Both the position numbers and the translations under genes were made by a program. The notes under the pieces were generated by a model. It did no database searches and was not told where the DNA came from. It saw nothing but the letters and a program-made list of their open reading frames with translations. From the NCBI GenBank assembly GCA_963842305.1, contig CAWJFW010000005.1:310001-374000 (forward strand): a DNA stretch of 64,000 nucleotides, read 5' to 3'. Of the stretch, positions 40,100-48,708 are shown piece by piece; position 1 is the stretch's first letter; each line of letters opens with the position of its first letter. This DNA comes from JAIBJN01 sp963842305 (lineage in GTDB: Bacteria > Actinomycetota > Thermoleophilia > Gaiellales > Gaiellaceae).

Positions 40100-40516
40100 C
40101 GGCCAGCCCCGGCAACTGCGTCGTAGCGCATGGGCTCAGCCTCGCACAACCGCCTTGCGCCTACAGGCGTGCGCAACCGTGGTCTACGAGGTCCAATTCC
40201 TTCTCACTTCACGCGTGGTGGTCCGCGAGAGATCGAGGAGGGCGGCTCAGGGGACATTCGTGAACACTCGCCCAGGCGACCGTGCTCTCGCCGGCGCCCT
40301 CGTACGTCTGATTGACATCTTGCGCGGGTTCGATTCTCGCCGCCTCCATCGGCTCGGTTGAGCGACGAATGAGCAGTGACGGGCTTCTACGGCGCGAGGG
40401 CTCGACCCTAGAGAACGTTCGCGGCGCCGTTTCCAACGACTGCGGCCAGGGCCGTTCAGCGTCCGCGAACTCCGGGCACCGACGGCCGAGGATGCAGCCG
40501 CGGCGCCGCGGGTCGG
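40100..40516. other. Gene-poor stretch holding att2b
   Basis: 417 bases between the LanC-like gene and the AI-2E transporter. Apart from the attachment repeat I see no convincing coding frame, RNA gene or terminator. Short open frames across it have no protein-like composition. Confidence 0.6.
40322..40365 (+). repeat. Attachment-site repeat (att2b)
   Basis: 41 of 44 bases identical to 37394-37437, including 17 bases beyond the ssrA 3' end (TCGGCTCGGTTGAGCGA). It contains the T-arm and acceptor end of tmRNA but no 5' partner, so it is not an RNA gene. Confidence 0.85.
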
Positions 40517-41602
40517 TTATCCGGGCTTGGCGGCAGCTTCTAGCGCTGCGTTGGCAGCAGCGACCTTCTCCCGGCGAGCTTTCGTGAGCTCCTGGATGAA
40601 GATCTGGATCGTCGCGGCGAGTGGAACCGCGGTGAGCGCGCCGAGGACACCCAGGAGCGCGCCGAAGAGCGTGACGGCGACGATGATGAAGAACCCCGAG
40701 AGGCTGACGGCCTTACCCTGGATCTTCGGCGTCAGGATGTTGTTCTCGACCTGTTGGTAGACCAGCAGCACGACGAGCATGATGATCGCCGCGGTGAGTC
40801 CCTCCTCGGCCCAGAGCGCCGGCACGAGAATGACCCCGGCGAGGGTGGCGCCGAGGTTCGGGATCATGTCGAGCAGTCCCGCGATGACCCCCAGGGCGAG
40901 GGCATAGCTCGAGCCGAGCAGCCAGGCGGTTGTGCCCTGGACGGTGCCGGCGATCGTGGCGATCACGACGACGCCGATCGCCCAGCGCGAGATCGAGGTC
41001 GTCACGCGCTCCCACACTCCCAGCCAGCGATCGTCCTCGCCCGGCATGAGCACGCTTGCGAGCGCCCGCTTCAGATTCGCGATGTCGCTGAGGAGGAAAA
41101 TGCAGATGAAGATGATTGAGAAGGCAATGATGAAGCCGGCGAATAAGTCGCCTGCGAAGCCGATCACGCCTGCGATCGCGTCCGGCACAGACGCGGCCAC
41201 CTTCTCCGCCCCGGCCTGAACGTTCTCGGCGGCCCCGCTGTCACCCAATGACGAGAGCTCGTCGGAGGCGCGCAGCTTCTCGATCAGTTCCGGAAGAGCC
41301 TGGAGGAAATCCCGCACCGAGCCGACGAGCGGGACCAGGAACAGCAGCGCGATCAGCGTCACCGCAGCGAACGTGCCGAGCACAACCACTGCCGCCGCAA
41401 CCCCGCGCGACATCTTCGTCTTCGACATCAGGTACCGCACGGGATACTCGAACACGAGCGCGAGGAAGATCCCGATGAACACGACCAGGAAGGTCTCGCC
41501 GATCGCGGCGAATGCCGCGAGCACACCCAGCGTCGCAGCCACGAGCAGCACGGTGCGCATCGGCAGAAGTAACTCGACCCGCCGCGACTCACCGGCGTTC
41601 AT
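40517..41602 (-). CDS. AI-2E family transporter (PerM/TqsA-like)
   Basis: 361 aa with about eight membrane helices and the family core VFIGIFLALVFEYPVRYLM, GVIAGLLDMIPNLGATLAGV and VYQQVENNILTPKIQGKAV. The last phrase is diagnostic. Members export or exchange small solutes (AI-2 in TqsA, Na+/H+ in some). The substrate here is unknown. It starts the third island segment and is transcribed away from the ZIP remnant. Confidence 0.92.
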   Translation of the reverse strand: MNAGESRRVELLLPMRTVLLVAATLGVLAAFAAIGETFLVVFIGIFLALVFEYPVRYLMSKTKMSRGVAAAVVVLGTFAAVTLIALLFLVPLVGSVRDFLQALPELIEKLRASDELSSLGDSGAAENVQAGAEKVAASVPDAIAGVIGFAGDLFAGFIIAFSIIFICIFLLSDIANLKRALASVLMPGEDDRWLGVWERVTTSISRWAIGVVVIATIAGTVQGTTAWLLGSSYALALGVIAGLLDMIPNLGATLAGVILVPALWAEEGLTAAIIMLVVLLVYQQVENNILTPKIQGKAVSLSGFFIIVAVTLFGALLGVLGALTAVPLAATIQIFIQELTKARREKVAAANAALEAAAKPG

Positions 41603-41708
41603 TTCGAGACTCCTCCCCGCCTCTTGGTCATCGTGGGGGTGACGAGGCGTTCTGCGGTTTCCACGAGGAACATCCGTTGCAACTCATGGAGCTTGTCAGG
41701 CGGGTCGG

Positions 41709-42043
41709 CTGACTATCTGGCCGCGGTATTCATCTCGAACCTGCCCGAATCGATCTCCTCGACCTCGGGACTACTCACTAGCGGCTGGAAGAAGGCGCGA
41801 ATCCTCTGGATGTGGATCGCGATCGCGCTGATCTCGGGAATCGCGTCGCTGGCCGGCTACGGCCTCTTCCAGGACTCCTCGCCCGATACCGTGGCCTTCG
41901 TCCTCGCGTTCGCGGCCGGCGCGATCCTCACCATGCTCGCGAACACGATGATGCCGGAGGCGTTCCAGCACGGAGGCAAGCTGGTCGGGGTCGTGACGAC
42001 CCTCGGGTTCGCGGTCGCCTTTGCAATTCACGTGCTCGATTGA
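41709..42043 (+). pseudogene. C-terminal remnant of a ZIP-family metal transporter
   Basis: About 110 residues: AAVFISNLPESISSTSGLL, IASLAGYGLF and AGAILTMLANTMMPEAFQHG. These are the last three or four helices of ZIP permeases with their metal-site SNLPE and MPEA motifs. The N-terminal half is missing; the reading frame upstream of 41709 is unrelated and low-quality. I read it as a 5'-truncated remnant rather than a functional gene. Confidence 0.7.
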
Positions 42044-42206
42044 CCCTCTATGCTTTCGGCGCCGTCGCACGGCTCGATTTTCATGCGATCGGTATGAGGA
42101 GATTGGGCGCGCCGGCGCCCATACTCTTCCCGCAGTTTCACCTGTGCGGATCGCGTCTAACCGAGCCGCCCGTCCCTGGAAGGAAGTCGAACGAAAGGAG
42201 AACACC

Positions 42207-42560
42207 ATGGCTGATCCCACCACCGACACGCCTGTCCTCGACCTGCTCGCAAGCATGACCGCGGACTCGGTCGAGGCCTCGAGCCTCGACGCGGAGACCC
42301 TCATGCTCGTCCGCATCGCTGCGCTTGCCGCGGTCGATGCGCCGCCGATCTCGTACGCGCTGAACCTCGAGGCGGCAGGGGCGGTCGGGGTCGACCCCGA
42401 GCGAGTCCGCGGTGTCCTTGCCGCGATCGCCCCGATCGTCGGCACGGCTCGAGTCGCGTCCGCGACCGGCAGCATCGTCAAGGCGATCGCGCTCGAGATC
42501 GAGGTCGCCGAGCTCGAGGATGAGGCCGACCTGGACGAGGCCAATCTGGACGACCAGTAA
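42207..42560 (+). CDS. Carboxymuconolactone-decarboxylase-like (AhpD-fold) small protein
   Basis: 117 aa from ATG 42207 with AAAGGAG (42194-42200). The helical pattern ETLMLVRIAALAAVDAPP and RVRGVLAAIAPIVGTARVAS resembles the CMD/AhpD family. The redox CxxC of AhpD is absent; the protein has no cysteine at all, so peroxidase-type activity is unlikely. The acidic C-terminus is LEDEADLDEANLDDQ. Role unknown. Confidence 0.7.
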   Translation: MADPTTDTPVLDLLASMTADSVEASSLDAETLMLVRIAALAAVDAPPISYALNLEAAGAVGVDPERVRGVLAAIAPIVGTARVASATGSIVKAIALEIEVAELEDEADLDEANLDDQ

Positions 42561-42632
42561 CCGACCGCGCCGCGGGCCAGCCGCTCTCGAGTGGGAGCCG
42601 GCTGGCCGGTCGCGGCGGCGAAGGAGACAAAC

Positions 42633-43103
42633 GTGAACTCGAACCACATCGTGAACCGTCGCTTAATGCCAGTCCTCGTTGCTGCCTTCATGGTCCTGGT
42701 CCCGGCCCTCGGCTGCGGTTCCGACGACGATGACAGCGCAACGACCGCGCCCGCGGCCGCGACCGGCACCGACACCGGCAATGGCGTCGATAGCCTCCAG
42801 GAAGCTCAGACACAGCTCTGTTCCCGGCTGTCTGACGTCGAAGCGGATCTCACAGAGATCTCCACCAGCGGGACAGAGGCCGGACAGGACGTCCTTGCAG
42901 GCCTCGCATCCTTCGCGGCGGCACTCACGGCCAGCGCCGAGACACTCACCACGGCCGGGGCCGCGGACGCGGCGACCACCGCCAAGAACCTTGCGTCCGA
43001 CCTGGAGTCGCTTTCGACGTCCGGCGGGGAGGACGCCCAGGCGCGCGCCGGCGATGCAGCCGACGAGGCGCAGCAACTGTCGGATGACCTGCGGTGTCCA
43101 TGA
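42633..43103 (+). CDS. Putative lipoprotein of unknown function
   Basis: 156 aa from GTG 42633, with AAGGAG (42621-42626). A signal peptide ends in the lipobox VPALGC followed by GSDDDD and an Ala/Thr linker. The mature part (about 60-156) is a helical Ala/Ser/Asp-rich domain with one Cys near the start (TQLCSRL) and one at the end (LRCP), which could form a disulfide. No family recognised. Confidence 0.7.
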   Translation: MNSNHIVNRRLMPVLVAAFMVLVPALGCGSDDDDSATTAPAAATGTDTGNGVDSLQEAQTQLCSRLSDVEADLTEISTSGTEAGQDVLAGLASFAAALTASAETLTTAGAADAATTAKNLASDLESLSTSGGEDAQARAGDAADEAQQLSDDLRCP

Positions 43104-43139
43104 CCCGCCGCTCACGCACCGGCTCGAAGGGGGCATGAG

Positions 43140-43322
43140 ATGTTCTGGCTTTGGACGATCCTGTTCGTGGTCGTCTGGGTAGCCATCGCATTCTGGCCGG
43201 CCCGGGTTGCGGCCCGGAAGGGGCACAGTTTCTTCCTCTACTTCCTCTTCAGCCTGGTCTTCTTCCCCCTGGCGCTGCTCGTTGCCTACATGGTCGAGGA
43301 TCGAAGCCTGGCCCCAGCCTGA
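43140..43322 (+). CDS. Small two-helix membrane protein
   Basis: 60 aa: a first helix (FWLWTILFVVVWVAIAFW), a short basic loop ARVAARKGH, a second helix (FLYFLFSLVFFPLALLVAYM) and a short tail. It begins 37 bases after the lipoprotein gene and 22 bases before the YihY-like gene, in the same orientation. No family name is given. Confidence 0.6.
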   Translation: MFWLWTILFVVVWVAIAFWPARVAARKGHSFFLYFLFSLVFFPLALLVAYMVEDRSLAPA

Positions 43323-43344
43323 CGGGAGCCTGAAGGGCGAGACG

Positions 43345-44286
43345 ATGAGCGACGCCGACGATCGACCACTCGACGCGGCGGATGGCGGCCAGGCACCCGA
43401 AGCCGGCCGCAGTACGGGGGCGCGCGCCAAGCTCGGCGGCGCGATGGAGAGCGCCAAGGGGGCGAGCGAACGGCACGTGGCCCTCGCGGTTCCGATCCGG
43501 GCGATGGAACGAGACCGGCGCGTCGCGGGGAGCGTTCTCGCCGGCGGAGTGGCGTACAAGATCTTCCTGTGGCTGCTGCCGTTCGGCTTGATCGTCGGAG
43601 GCGCTCTCGGCCTCAGCAATGCGAGGAGTACCGAGGATGCGGTCGAAGGCGGCGGCGTCCCGGCGGCGATCTCCAACGCGATCGGCGATGCCTCGCGTTC
43701 TGCTGACTCCAACTCGTGGTGGCTCCTCGCGGTCGGCGTGCCCCTTCTCCTCTGGGCGGGTTTGACAGGCGCGAAGGCAGTACAGCTCGTTCATGCGCTC
43801 GTCTGGGACGACCCTCCTCCGAAGACCAAGCCGGTGGGGTCACTCGTGTTCACGGGCATGCTGTGTGCGGCCATCATCACCGTCGCGCTCAGCTCGTGGT
43901 TCGCCGGCGTGGCGTGGCACGGCCTCCTGGCGGCCGCGCTCGCCATCGCACCGCTCACCGCGCTGTGGCTCTGGGTTTCACTTCTCCTTCCGCACAGGGA
44001 CGCTCCCTGGCGGGCGCTGCTGCCCGGCGCACTCCTCATCGGGATCGGCGTCCCACTGCTCAGCGGACTGGTCGACGCTTTTCTCGTGGATGAGCTCGCG
44101 AAGTCGACGTCGATGTACGGCAGTCTCGGCGCCACGGCGACGCTCATCTTCTTCATCTACCTCCTCGGGCTCCTCGTCGTCGGTTCACCCATTCTCAACC
44201 ACTCGCTCTACGAAGAGCTCCGCGCGAAGGGCGAGAAGGCCGCGGGTGAGGAGGCGACGGGCTCGCCGGGGGCTTCACCCGCATGA
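43345..44286 (+). CDS. YihY/BrkB-like membrane protein
   Basis: 313 aa. A hydrophilic N-terminal arm of about 60 residues is followed by about six membrane helices. The segment AGGVAYKIFLWLLPFGLIVG is the first conserved helix of the YihY/virulence factor BrkB family, and STSMYGSLGATATLIFFIYL is its late conserved part. The family was once called RNase BN in error; its transport role is not settled. A paralog is encoded at 60086 outside the islands. Confidence 0.82.
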   Translation: MSDADDRPLDAADGGQAPEAGRSTGARAKLGGAMESAKGASERHVALAVPIRAMERDRRVAGSVLAGGVAYKIFLWLLPFGLIVGGALGLSNARSTEDAVEGGGVPAAISNAIGDASRSADSNSWWLLAVGVPLLLWAGLTGAKAVQLVHALVWDDPPPKTKPVGSLVFTGMLCAAIITVALSSWFAGVAWHGLLAAALAIAPLTALWLWVSLLLPHRDAPWRALLPGALLIGIGVPLLSGLVDAFLVDELAKSTSMYGSLGATATLIFFIYLLGLLVVGSPILNHSLYEELRAKGEKAAGEEATGSPGASPA

Positions 44287-44305
44287 GACCGGAGGGCTGA
44301 GAACG

Positions 44306-44764
44306 ATGAACGAGGACCCCGCCGACACGCCGAAGGAAACGAGGGCCGAACGGTGGCTCGAGCGTTGGGTGGCCCGCGCCGTGACGCCGCGGGGGGCCGC
44401 CGTCGTGATCGCCTCCGCGACGATCGCGATCACCATCGCGGCCGGCGCCGTGATGACGGTCCTCGACCGCGAGAACTACCCGACGATCGGATCTGGGCTC
44501 TGGTGGGCCGTCCAGACGACCACGACGGTCGGGTACGGCGACAACGTTCCGACGACCTACGCCGGACGGCTCCTCGCCGCGCTCGTCATGCTGTTTGGGA
44601 TCGGCTTCCTGACGATCATCACCGCCGCGATCACGAGCACCTTCGTCTCGCGCTCGCGCCTCGAGCCGTCCGACAGTGACGCCGAGACCTCGATCGCCGA
44701 GCAGCTCCGTCAGATCAACGCGCGGCTCGAGCGAATCGAGACGCGCCAGAACGGGCGCTCGTAG
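44306..44764 (+). CDS. Two-helix potassium channel protein (Ion_trans_2)
   Basis: 152 aa. Helix 1 is at about 31-53, then a pore loop with the K+ selectivity filter TTVGYGD (73-79), then helix 2 at about 86-110. The C-terminal coiled-coil-like stretch IAEQLRQINARLERIETRQN could tetramerise it. It has no RCK ligand domain, so gating is unknown. It ends before a bidirectional hairpin. Confidence 0.88.
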   Translation: MNEDPADTPKETRAERWLERWVARAVTPRGAAVVIASATIAITIAAGAVMTVLDRENYPTIGSGLWWAVQTTTTVGYGDNVPTTYAGRLLAALVMLFGIGFLTIITAAITSTFVSRSRLEPSDSDAETSIAEQLRQINARLERIETRQNGRS

Positions 44765-44786
44765 CGACGGAGCCGCGGCGCGAACG

Positions 44787-44824
44787 CGGATCGAGGGGAC
44801 TCGAGCAGGAGCCCCCTCGATCCG
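44787..44824. terminator. Bidirectional hairpin between convergent genes
   Basis: CGGATCGAGGGG (44787-44798) pairs perfectly with CCCCTCGATCCG (44813-44824). It lies between the ends of the K+ channel gene (plus) and the membrane protein gene (minus), the expected place for a shared terminator. There is no clear T-run. Confidence 0.65.
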
Positions 44825-44836
44825 TTCGAAAGCAGG

Positions 44837-45250
44837 TCAGGAAGCTACCGATGCCTTGAAGCCCTGCCAGCGTGCAGTCAGGGCGTAGAGCACGAGAATG
44901 TTGAGCGTGACGATCAGGATGTTCCAAAGCGGATACGCCTGCGGGTAGTTCGCCATGAACGCGATCTGACCGATTGCGTTGACGGCAACGCCGATGATGG
45001 CGACCCAGCGTGCCCAGCCTGCCCCGCCGAGCAAGCCGAGCCCGGTGAGGACGAGGAGGACGCCCCAGAGGAGAGTCAGCCAGCCCCACGTGGTCACATC
45101 GACGATCGCGAGGCCTTTGGGCGTGGCCACGACGTATTCGTCCTTGAGGATTCCGACGAACCCCTGAAGTATGTCGAGCGCACCGACGATCACGAGCACG
45201 AAAGCGGCGAAGACGATCCACCCGCTCCACGACGAGTCTTGCGATTCCAT
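44837..45250 (-). CDS. Four-helix membrane protein, DUF7144-like
   Basis: 137 aa from ATG 45250, which has AAAGGAG upstream on the minus strand. Four helices are seen (GWIVFAAFVLVIVGALDILQG, WGWLTLLWGVLLVLTGLGLL, WVAIIGVAVNAIGQIAFM, ILIVTLNILVLYALT). This pattern and the phrase AYPLWNILIV resemble actinobacterial DUF7144 membrane proteins. Function unknown. Confidence 0.7.
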   Translation of the reverse strand: MESQDSSWSGWIVFAAFVLVIVGALDILQGFVGILKDEYVVATPKGLAIVDVTTWGWLTLLWGVLLVLTGLGLLGGAGWARWVAIIGVAVNAIGQIAFMANYPQAYPLWNILIVTLNILVLYALTARWQGFKASVAS

Positions 45251-45370
45251 GGCGCTTGCTCCTTTCCAACGGAACGATTGCGTCTGCGATGCAGGAACGC
45301 TCCTGCGCGCTGGGCGCGTAAGCATCGCACGATTTGGGTGAATCGCGCGTCTTGGTTGCGGACGAGGGCG

Positions 45371-45410
45371 ACTTGGGACGCGGGTTCGATTTCCGCCGCC
45401 TCCATTGGCT
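45371..45410 (+). repeat. Attachment-site repeat (att3)
   Basis: 37 of 40 bases identical to 37387-37426 of ssrA, same orientation. Homology does not continue beyond GGCT. It separates the membrane-protein segment from the SulP-DUF2252 segment. Confidence 0.83.
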
Positions 45411-45440
45411 CAAAATGGGCCGGGCGCTGATAATCGTCCC

Positions 45441-47177
45441 GTGAACACATCTGCCGTCACCGGCGGCAAATCGAGGTCGAGTCTCCTGCACCGTTATCTC
45501 CCGATCCTCGGTTGGCTGCCGTCGTACGACCGCGCATTGCTGAAGGGCGATGCCGTGGCGGGGGTGTCCGTCTGGGCGCTCCTGGTGCCTCAAAGCCTGG
45601 CGTACGCGACAATCGTCGGCGTCCCCGTCCAGTACGGGCTCTACACGGCTTTCGCGGCGCTCCTCGTGTATCCGCTCTTCGGCACCTCGAAGCAGCTCGT
45701 CGTGGGGCCGAGCGCGACGGTGGGAGCCGTCTCGGCGGCTGTCGTGACGCCTCTCATCGGGACGAGCGCGCTCGGGACGGACCGGGCCGTAACGTACGCG
45801 GCTGCGCTCGCGCTCGCGGTCGCCCTGGTCTATGTCGCGCTCGGGCTTCTTCGCATGGGCTGGATCTCGACCTTCCTCTCGAAGGCGGTGATGTCCGGCT
45901 TCGTCCTCGGCTTTGCGATCGGGATCATCATCAACCAGGCTCCCAAGTTGTTCGGTGTCCCGGGGATCGACGGCTCGTACATGGAGCAGCTCTGGGGACT
46001 GCTCAAGGAGATTCCCGACACGAGCGGCGCGACGCTGGCAGTCGGCGCTGCGTCGCTCGGGTTGCTGCTGGCGATGCGCTACCTCGCTCCGAAGTTGCCC
46101 CGCGCTCTCATCGTCGTCGCGGGGTCAATCATCGCCGTCGGTCTCTTTGACCTCGCGGACCACGGCGTCGCGGTGACCGGCGACGTCCCGACCGGCCTGT
46201 TCTCCATCGGCGTCCCGGGCATCGATCGGAGCGATGCGGGCTCGCTCCTGATCGGGGCGCTCGCAGTCGTCTTCGTCGGATACTCGGAAACTCTCGCTGC
46301 AGCGCGGAGCGTGGCGCAAAAGCATCGATACGAGATCGACACCGACCAGGAGCTCACCGCACAGGGAATGGCGAACGGCGCGGCCGGTCTTGTCGGCGGC
46401 TTCGTGGTCGACGGCAGCCTGTCGAAGACCTCGGTCGCGGACGACGCAGGTCAGAGGTCGCAGATGGCCTCGCTCGTCAACGCCGTGCTCATTCTGGCCA
46501 CGATGTTGTTCCTGGCGACGCTGTTCGAGAACCTGCCGAGCGCGACGCTCGGCGCGGTCGTGATCGACGCGATGATCGGCCTGGTCACGTTCGCTCCGCT
46601 CCTGCGCTACTACCGCGTCAATCGGGCCGACTGGGTCTTCTTCATGGGGGCAGGGCTCGGAATCCTCTTCTTCGGGGTCATGGCCGGGATCCTGATCGGG
46701 GTCGTCCTCTCGCTGCTGCTTCTCGTCGCGCGATCGTCACGCACCAACGTCCGGCGGCTCCACTACGACCCGAACGACGGCGAGTACCACGACGTGTCCC
46801 GACATGAAGGACTCGAGCCGACCCCGGGCGTTCTCATCGCGCGGGTCGACGGGCCCCTCTTCTTCGCGGACGCCGACCGGTTCCGCTCCAGCCTGCACGA
46901 ATTTTCCCGAGAGGGCGAAGCCGTGACGGGTGTCGTGATCGACGCCGAAGCCATCCATTTGACTGACACGGACGGCGCTGACATCCTCATCCAGGTGACC
47001 CACGAGTGGAAGGCGCGCGGCGCCTCGCTCGTCCTTGCGCGCGTGCATCCGCCGGTCCTCGAGCTCTGGCGGCGCGCGGGGGTCGTGGACGTCGTCGGCG
47101 AGAACCAGATTTTTGAGACGATCAGCGATGCCGTTCGTTCAGTCGACGACGGTCAAGCGAAAGGAGCGCTTTCATGA
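45441..47177 (+). CDS. SulP-family anion permease with STAS domain
   Basis: 578 aa from GTG 45441; an in-frame extension into the att3 repeat is discarded. The Sulfate_transp core begins LPSYDRALLKGDAVAGVSVW and includes VPQSLAYATIVGVPVQYGLYT and the GPSATVGAVSA substrate region. The C-terminal STAS domain is about 455-570, with DAEAIHLTDTDGADIL. SulP proteins move sulfate, bicarbonate or other anions; the substrate is unknown here. It overlaps the DUF2252 start by four bases. Confidence 0.93.
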   Translation: MNTSAVTGGKSRSSLLHRYLPILGWLPSYDRALLKGDAVAGVSVWALLVPQSLAYATIVGVPVQYGLYTAFAALLVYPLFGTSKQLVVGPSATVGAVSAAVVTPLIGTSALGTDRAVTYAAALALAVALVYVALGLLRMGWISTFLSKAVMSGFVLGFAIGIIINQAPKLFGVPGIDGSYMEQLWGLLKEIPDTSGATLAVGAASLGLLLAMRYLAPKLPRALIVVAGSIIAVGLFDLADHGVAVTGDVPTGLFSIGVPGIDRSDAGSLLIGALAVVFVGYSETLAAARSVAQKHRYEIDTDQELTAQGMANGAAGLVGGFVVDGSLSKTSVADDAGQRSQMASLVNAVLILATMLFLATLFENLPSATLGAVVIDAMIGLVTFAPLLRYYRVNRADWVFFMGAGLGILFFGVMAGILIGVVLSLLLLVARSSRTNVRRLHYDPNDGEYHDVSRHEGLEPTPGVLIARVDGPLFFADADRFRSSLHEFSREGEAVTGVVIDAEAIHLTDTDGADILIQVTHEWKARGASLVLARVHPPVLELWRRAGVVDVVGENQIFETISDAVRSVDDGQAKGALS

Positions 47178-48664
47178 CGGAAGTAGAGAAGTCCCAGGAG
47201 CGCCCGATTCCGGAGAGCGTGGACCTCGACGAGCCCGTGCCCGCGGACGGGGATTCCTCCATGCCGAAGGCGGTGCCGCACTTCACTACGGACGAGCGCG
47301 TGTCGCGGGGGAAAGCCGCGCGCGCCGAGGAGCCGCGCTCGGCCCACGCCGAGTGGGAGCCGGCTTCGAATCGGCGCGATCCGGTCGATCTGCTCGAGGA
47401 GCAGGCGAAGACGAGAGTGCCGGAGCTCGTGCCGATCCGCTACGGGCGCATGCTCGTCTCGCCCTTCACGTTCTTCCGCGGCGCTGCGTACCTGATGGCG
47501 GCGGACCTCGCATACGGCCCGCGAACGGGGCTCCACGCACAACTTTGCGGTGACGCTCATCTCTCCAACTTCGGCGGCTTCGCCGCGCCAGACCGGAGGC
47601 TCGTCCTCAGCGTCAATGACTTCGACGAGACGCTTCCCGGGCCTTTCGAGTGGGATGTGAAGCGGCTGGTTGCCAGCTTCGCCGTCGCCGGGCGCGATCG
47701 CGGCTTCGCCGACCGCGAGCGTGCTGTGGTCAACCAGACCGTCACGCGTGCCTACCGGGAGGCGATGAGGGGCTTCGCCGGCATGAGCAACCTCGATGTC
47801 TGGTACGCGCGTCTCGACGTCGACGAGATCTTCAACCGGTTCCGGAAATCGGCGAGCCGGAAAGAGGTCAAGCGCTTCGAGCGCAATGTTGCGAAAGCGC
47901 AGACGAAGGACAGCCTGAAAGCGTTCGCGAAGCTCACCGAGGTCGTCGACGGCGAGCCGCGGATCGCCAGCGATCCGCCGCTAGTCGTCCCCATCGAGGA
48001 GGTCGTGCCCGCGGCTGATCTCGACCGGCTCGACGAAATGTTTCACGGCGTCATCCGCTCGTACCGGCGCTCGCTGACGGGTGACCGCCGCCATCTCCTC
48101 GAGCGCTACCGCTATGTGCACGCGGCCCACAAGGTCGTCGGCGTCGGCAGCGTCGGCACAAGGGCGTGGATTGTCCTCATGCTCGGCCGGGACGAGAGCG
48201 ACCCCTTGTTCCTCCAGCTCAAGGAGGCGGAGGCTTCGGTGCTCGAGCCGTTCCTCGGCAAGAGCAGGTACGAAAATCACGGCCAGCGCGTCGTCGAGGG
48301 ACAGCGCCTGATGCAGTCGGCGAGTGACATCATGCTCGGCTGGATCCGCCTGAAAGCGTTCGACAACGTGACCCGGGACTTCTACGTGCGCCAGCTCTGG
48401 GATCACAAGGCGTCGGCGCTGGTCGAGGTGATGGAGCCACGAGCCATGGGTTTCTACGCCCAGGTCTGCGGGTGGACGCTCGCAAGGGCTCACGCCCGCT
48501 CCGGGGATGCGATCGCGATCAGCGCCTACCTGGGCAAGAGCGATGCGTTCGACCGCGCGCTGGCGACGTTCGCCGAAGCCTACGCCGACCAGAACGAGCG
48601 AGACTACACGGCGCTCCAGGAGGCGGTCACGTCCGGCCGCATCGCTTCAGAGACGAGTCTCTGA
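47174..48664 (+). CDS. DUF2252 family protein (kinase-like fold)
   Basis: 496 aa. The DUF2252 hallmarks are PFTFFRGAAYLMAADLA, LCGDAHLSNFGGFAAPDRR and SVNDFDETLPGPFEWDVKRL. The pair GDAHLSNFG and NDFDE resembles the catalytic and metal-binding loops of aminoglycoside-phosphotransferase-like kinases. No substrate is known for the family. Start overlaps the SulP stop (ATGA), so the two are co-translated. Confidence 0.9.
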   Translation: MTEVEKSQERPIPESVDLDEPVPADGDSSMPKAVPHFTTDERVSRGKAARAEEPRSAHAEWEPASNRRDPVDLLEEQAKTRVPELVPIRYGRMLVSPFTFFRGAAYLMAADLAYGPRTGLHAQLCGDAHLSNFGGFAAPDRRLVLSVNDFDETLPGPFEWDVKRLVASFAVAGRDRGFADRERAVVNQTVTRAYREAMRGFAGMSNLDVWYARLDVDEIFNRFRKSASRKEVKRFERNVAKAQTKDSLKAFAKLTEVVDGEPRIASDPPLVVPIEEVVPAADLDRLDEMFHGVIRSYRRSLTGDRRHLLERYRYVHAAHKVVGVGSVGTRAWIVLMLGRDESDPLFLQLKEAEASVLEPFLGKSRYENHGQRVVEGQRLMQSASDIMLGWIRLKAFDNVTRDFYVRQLWDHKASALVEVMEPRAMGFYAQVCGWTLARAHARSGDAIAISAYLGKSDAFDRALATFAEAYADQNERDYTALQEAVTSGRIASETSL

Positions 48665-48708
48665 CGGCCTTTCGCGACCGGACGGGCCTTCCGCTCGGAC
48701 GCGTGTCG

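Noticed and set aside
40322..40350. Possible tRNA or second tmRNA gene at the att repeats
   Set aside because: Only the T-arm and acceptor 3' half are present; no D-arm, anticodon arm or 5' acceptor strand can be paired with it. The same holds for 45371 and 48709.
45405..45440. In-frame extension of the SulP gene upstream to 45405
   Set aside because: It would run into the att3 repeat; GTG 45441 gives a normal SulP N-terminus.
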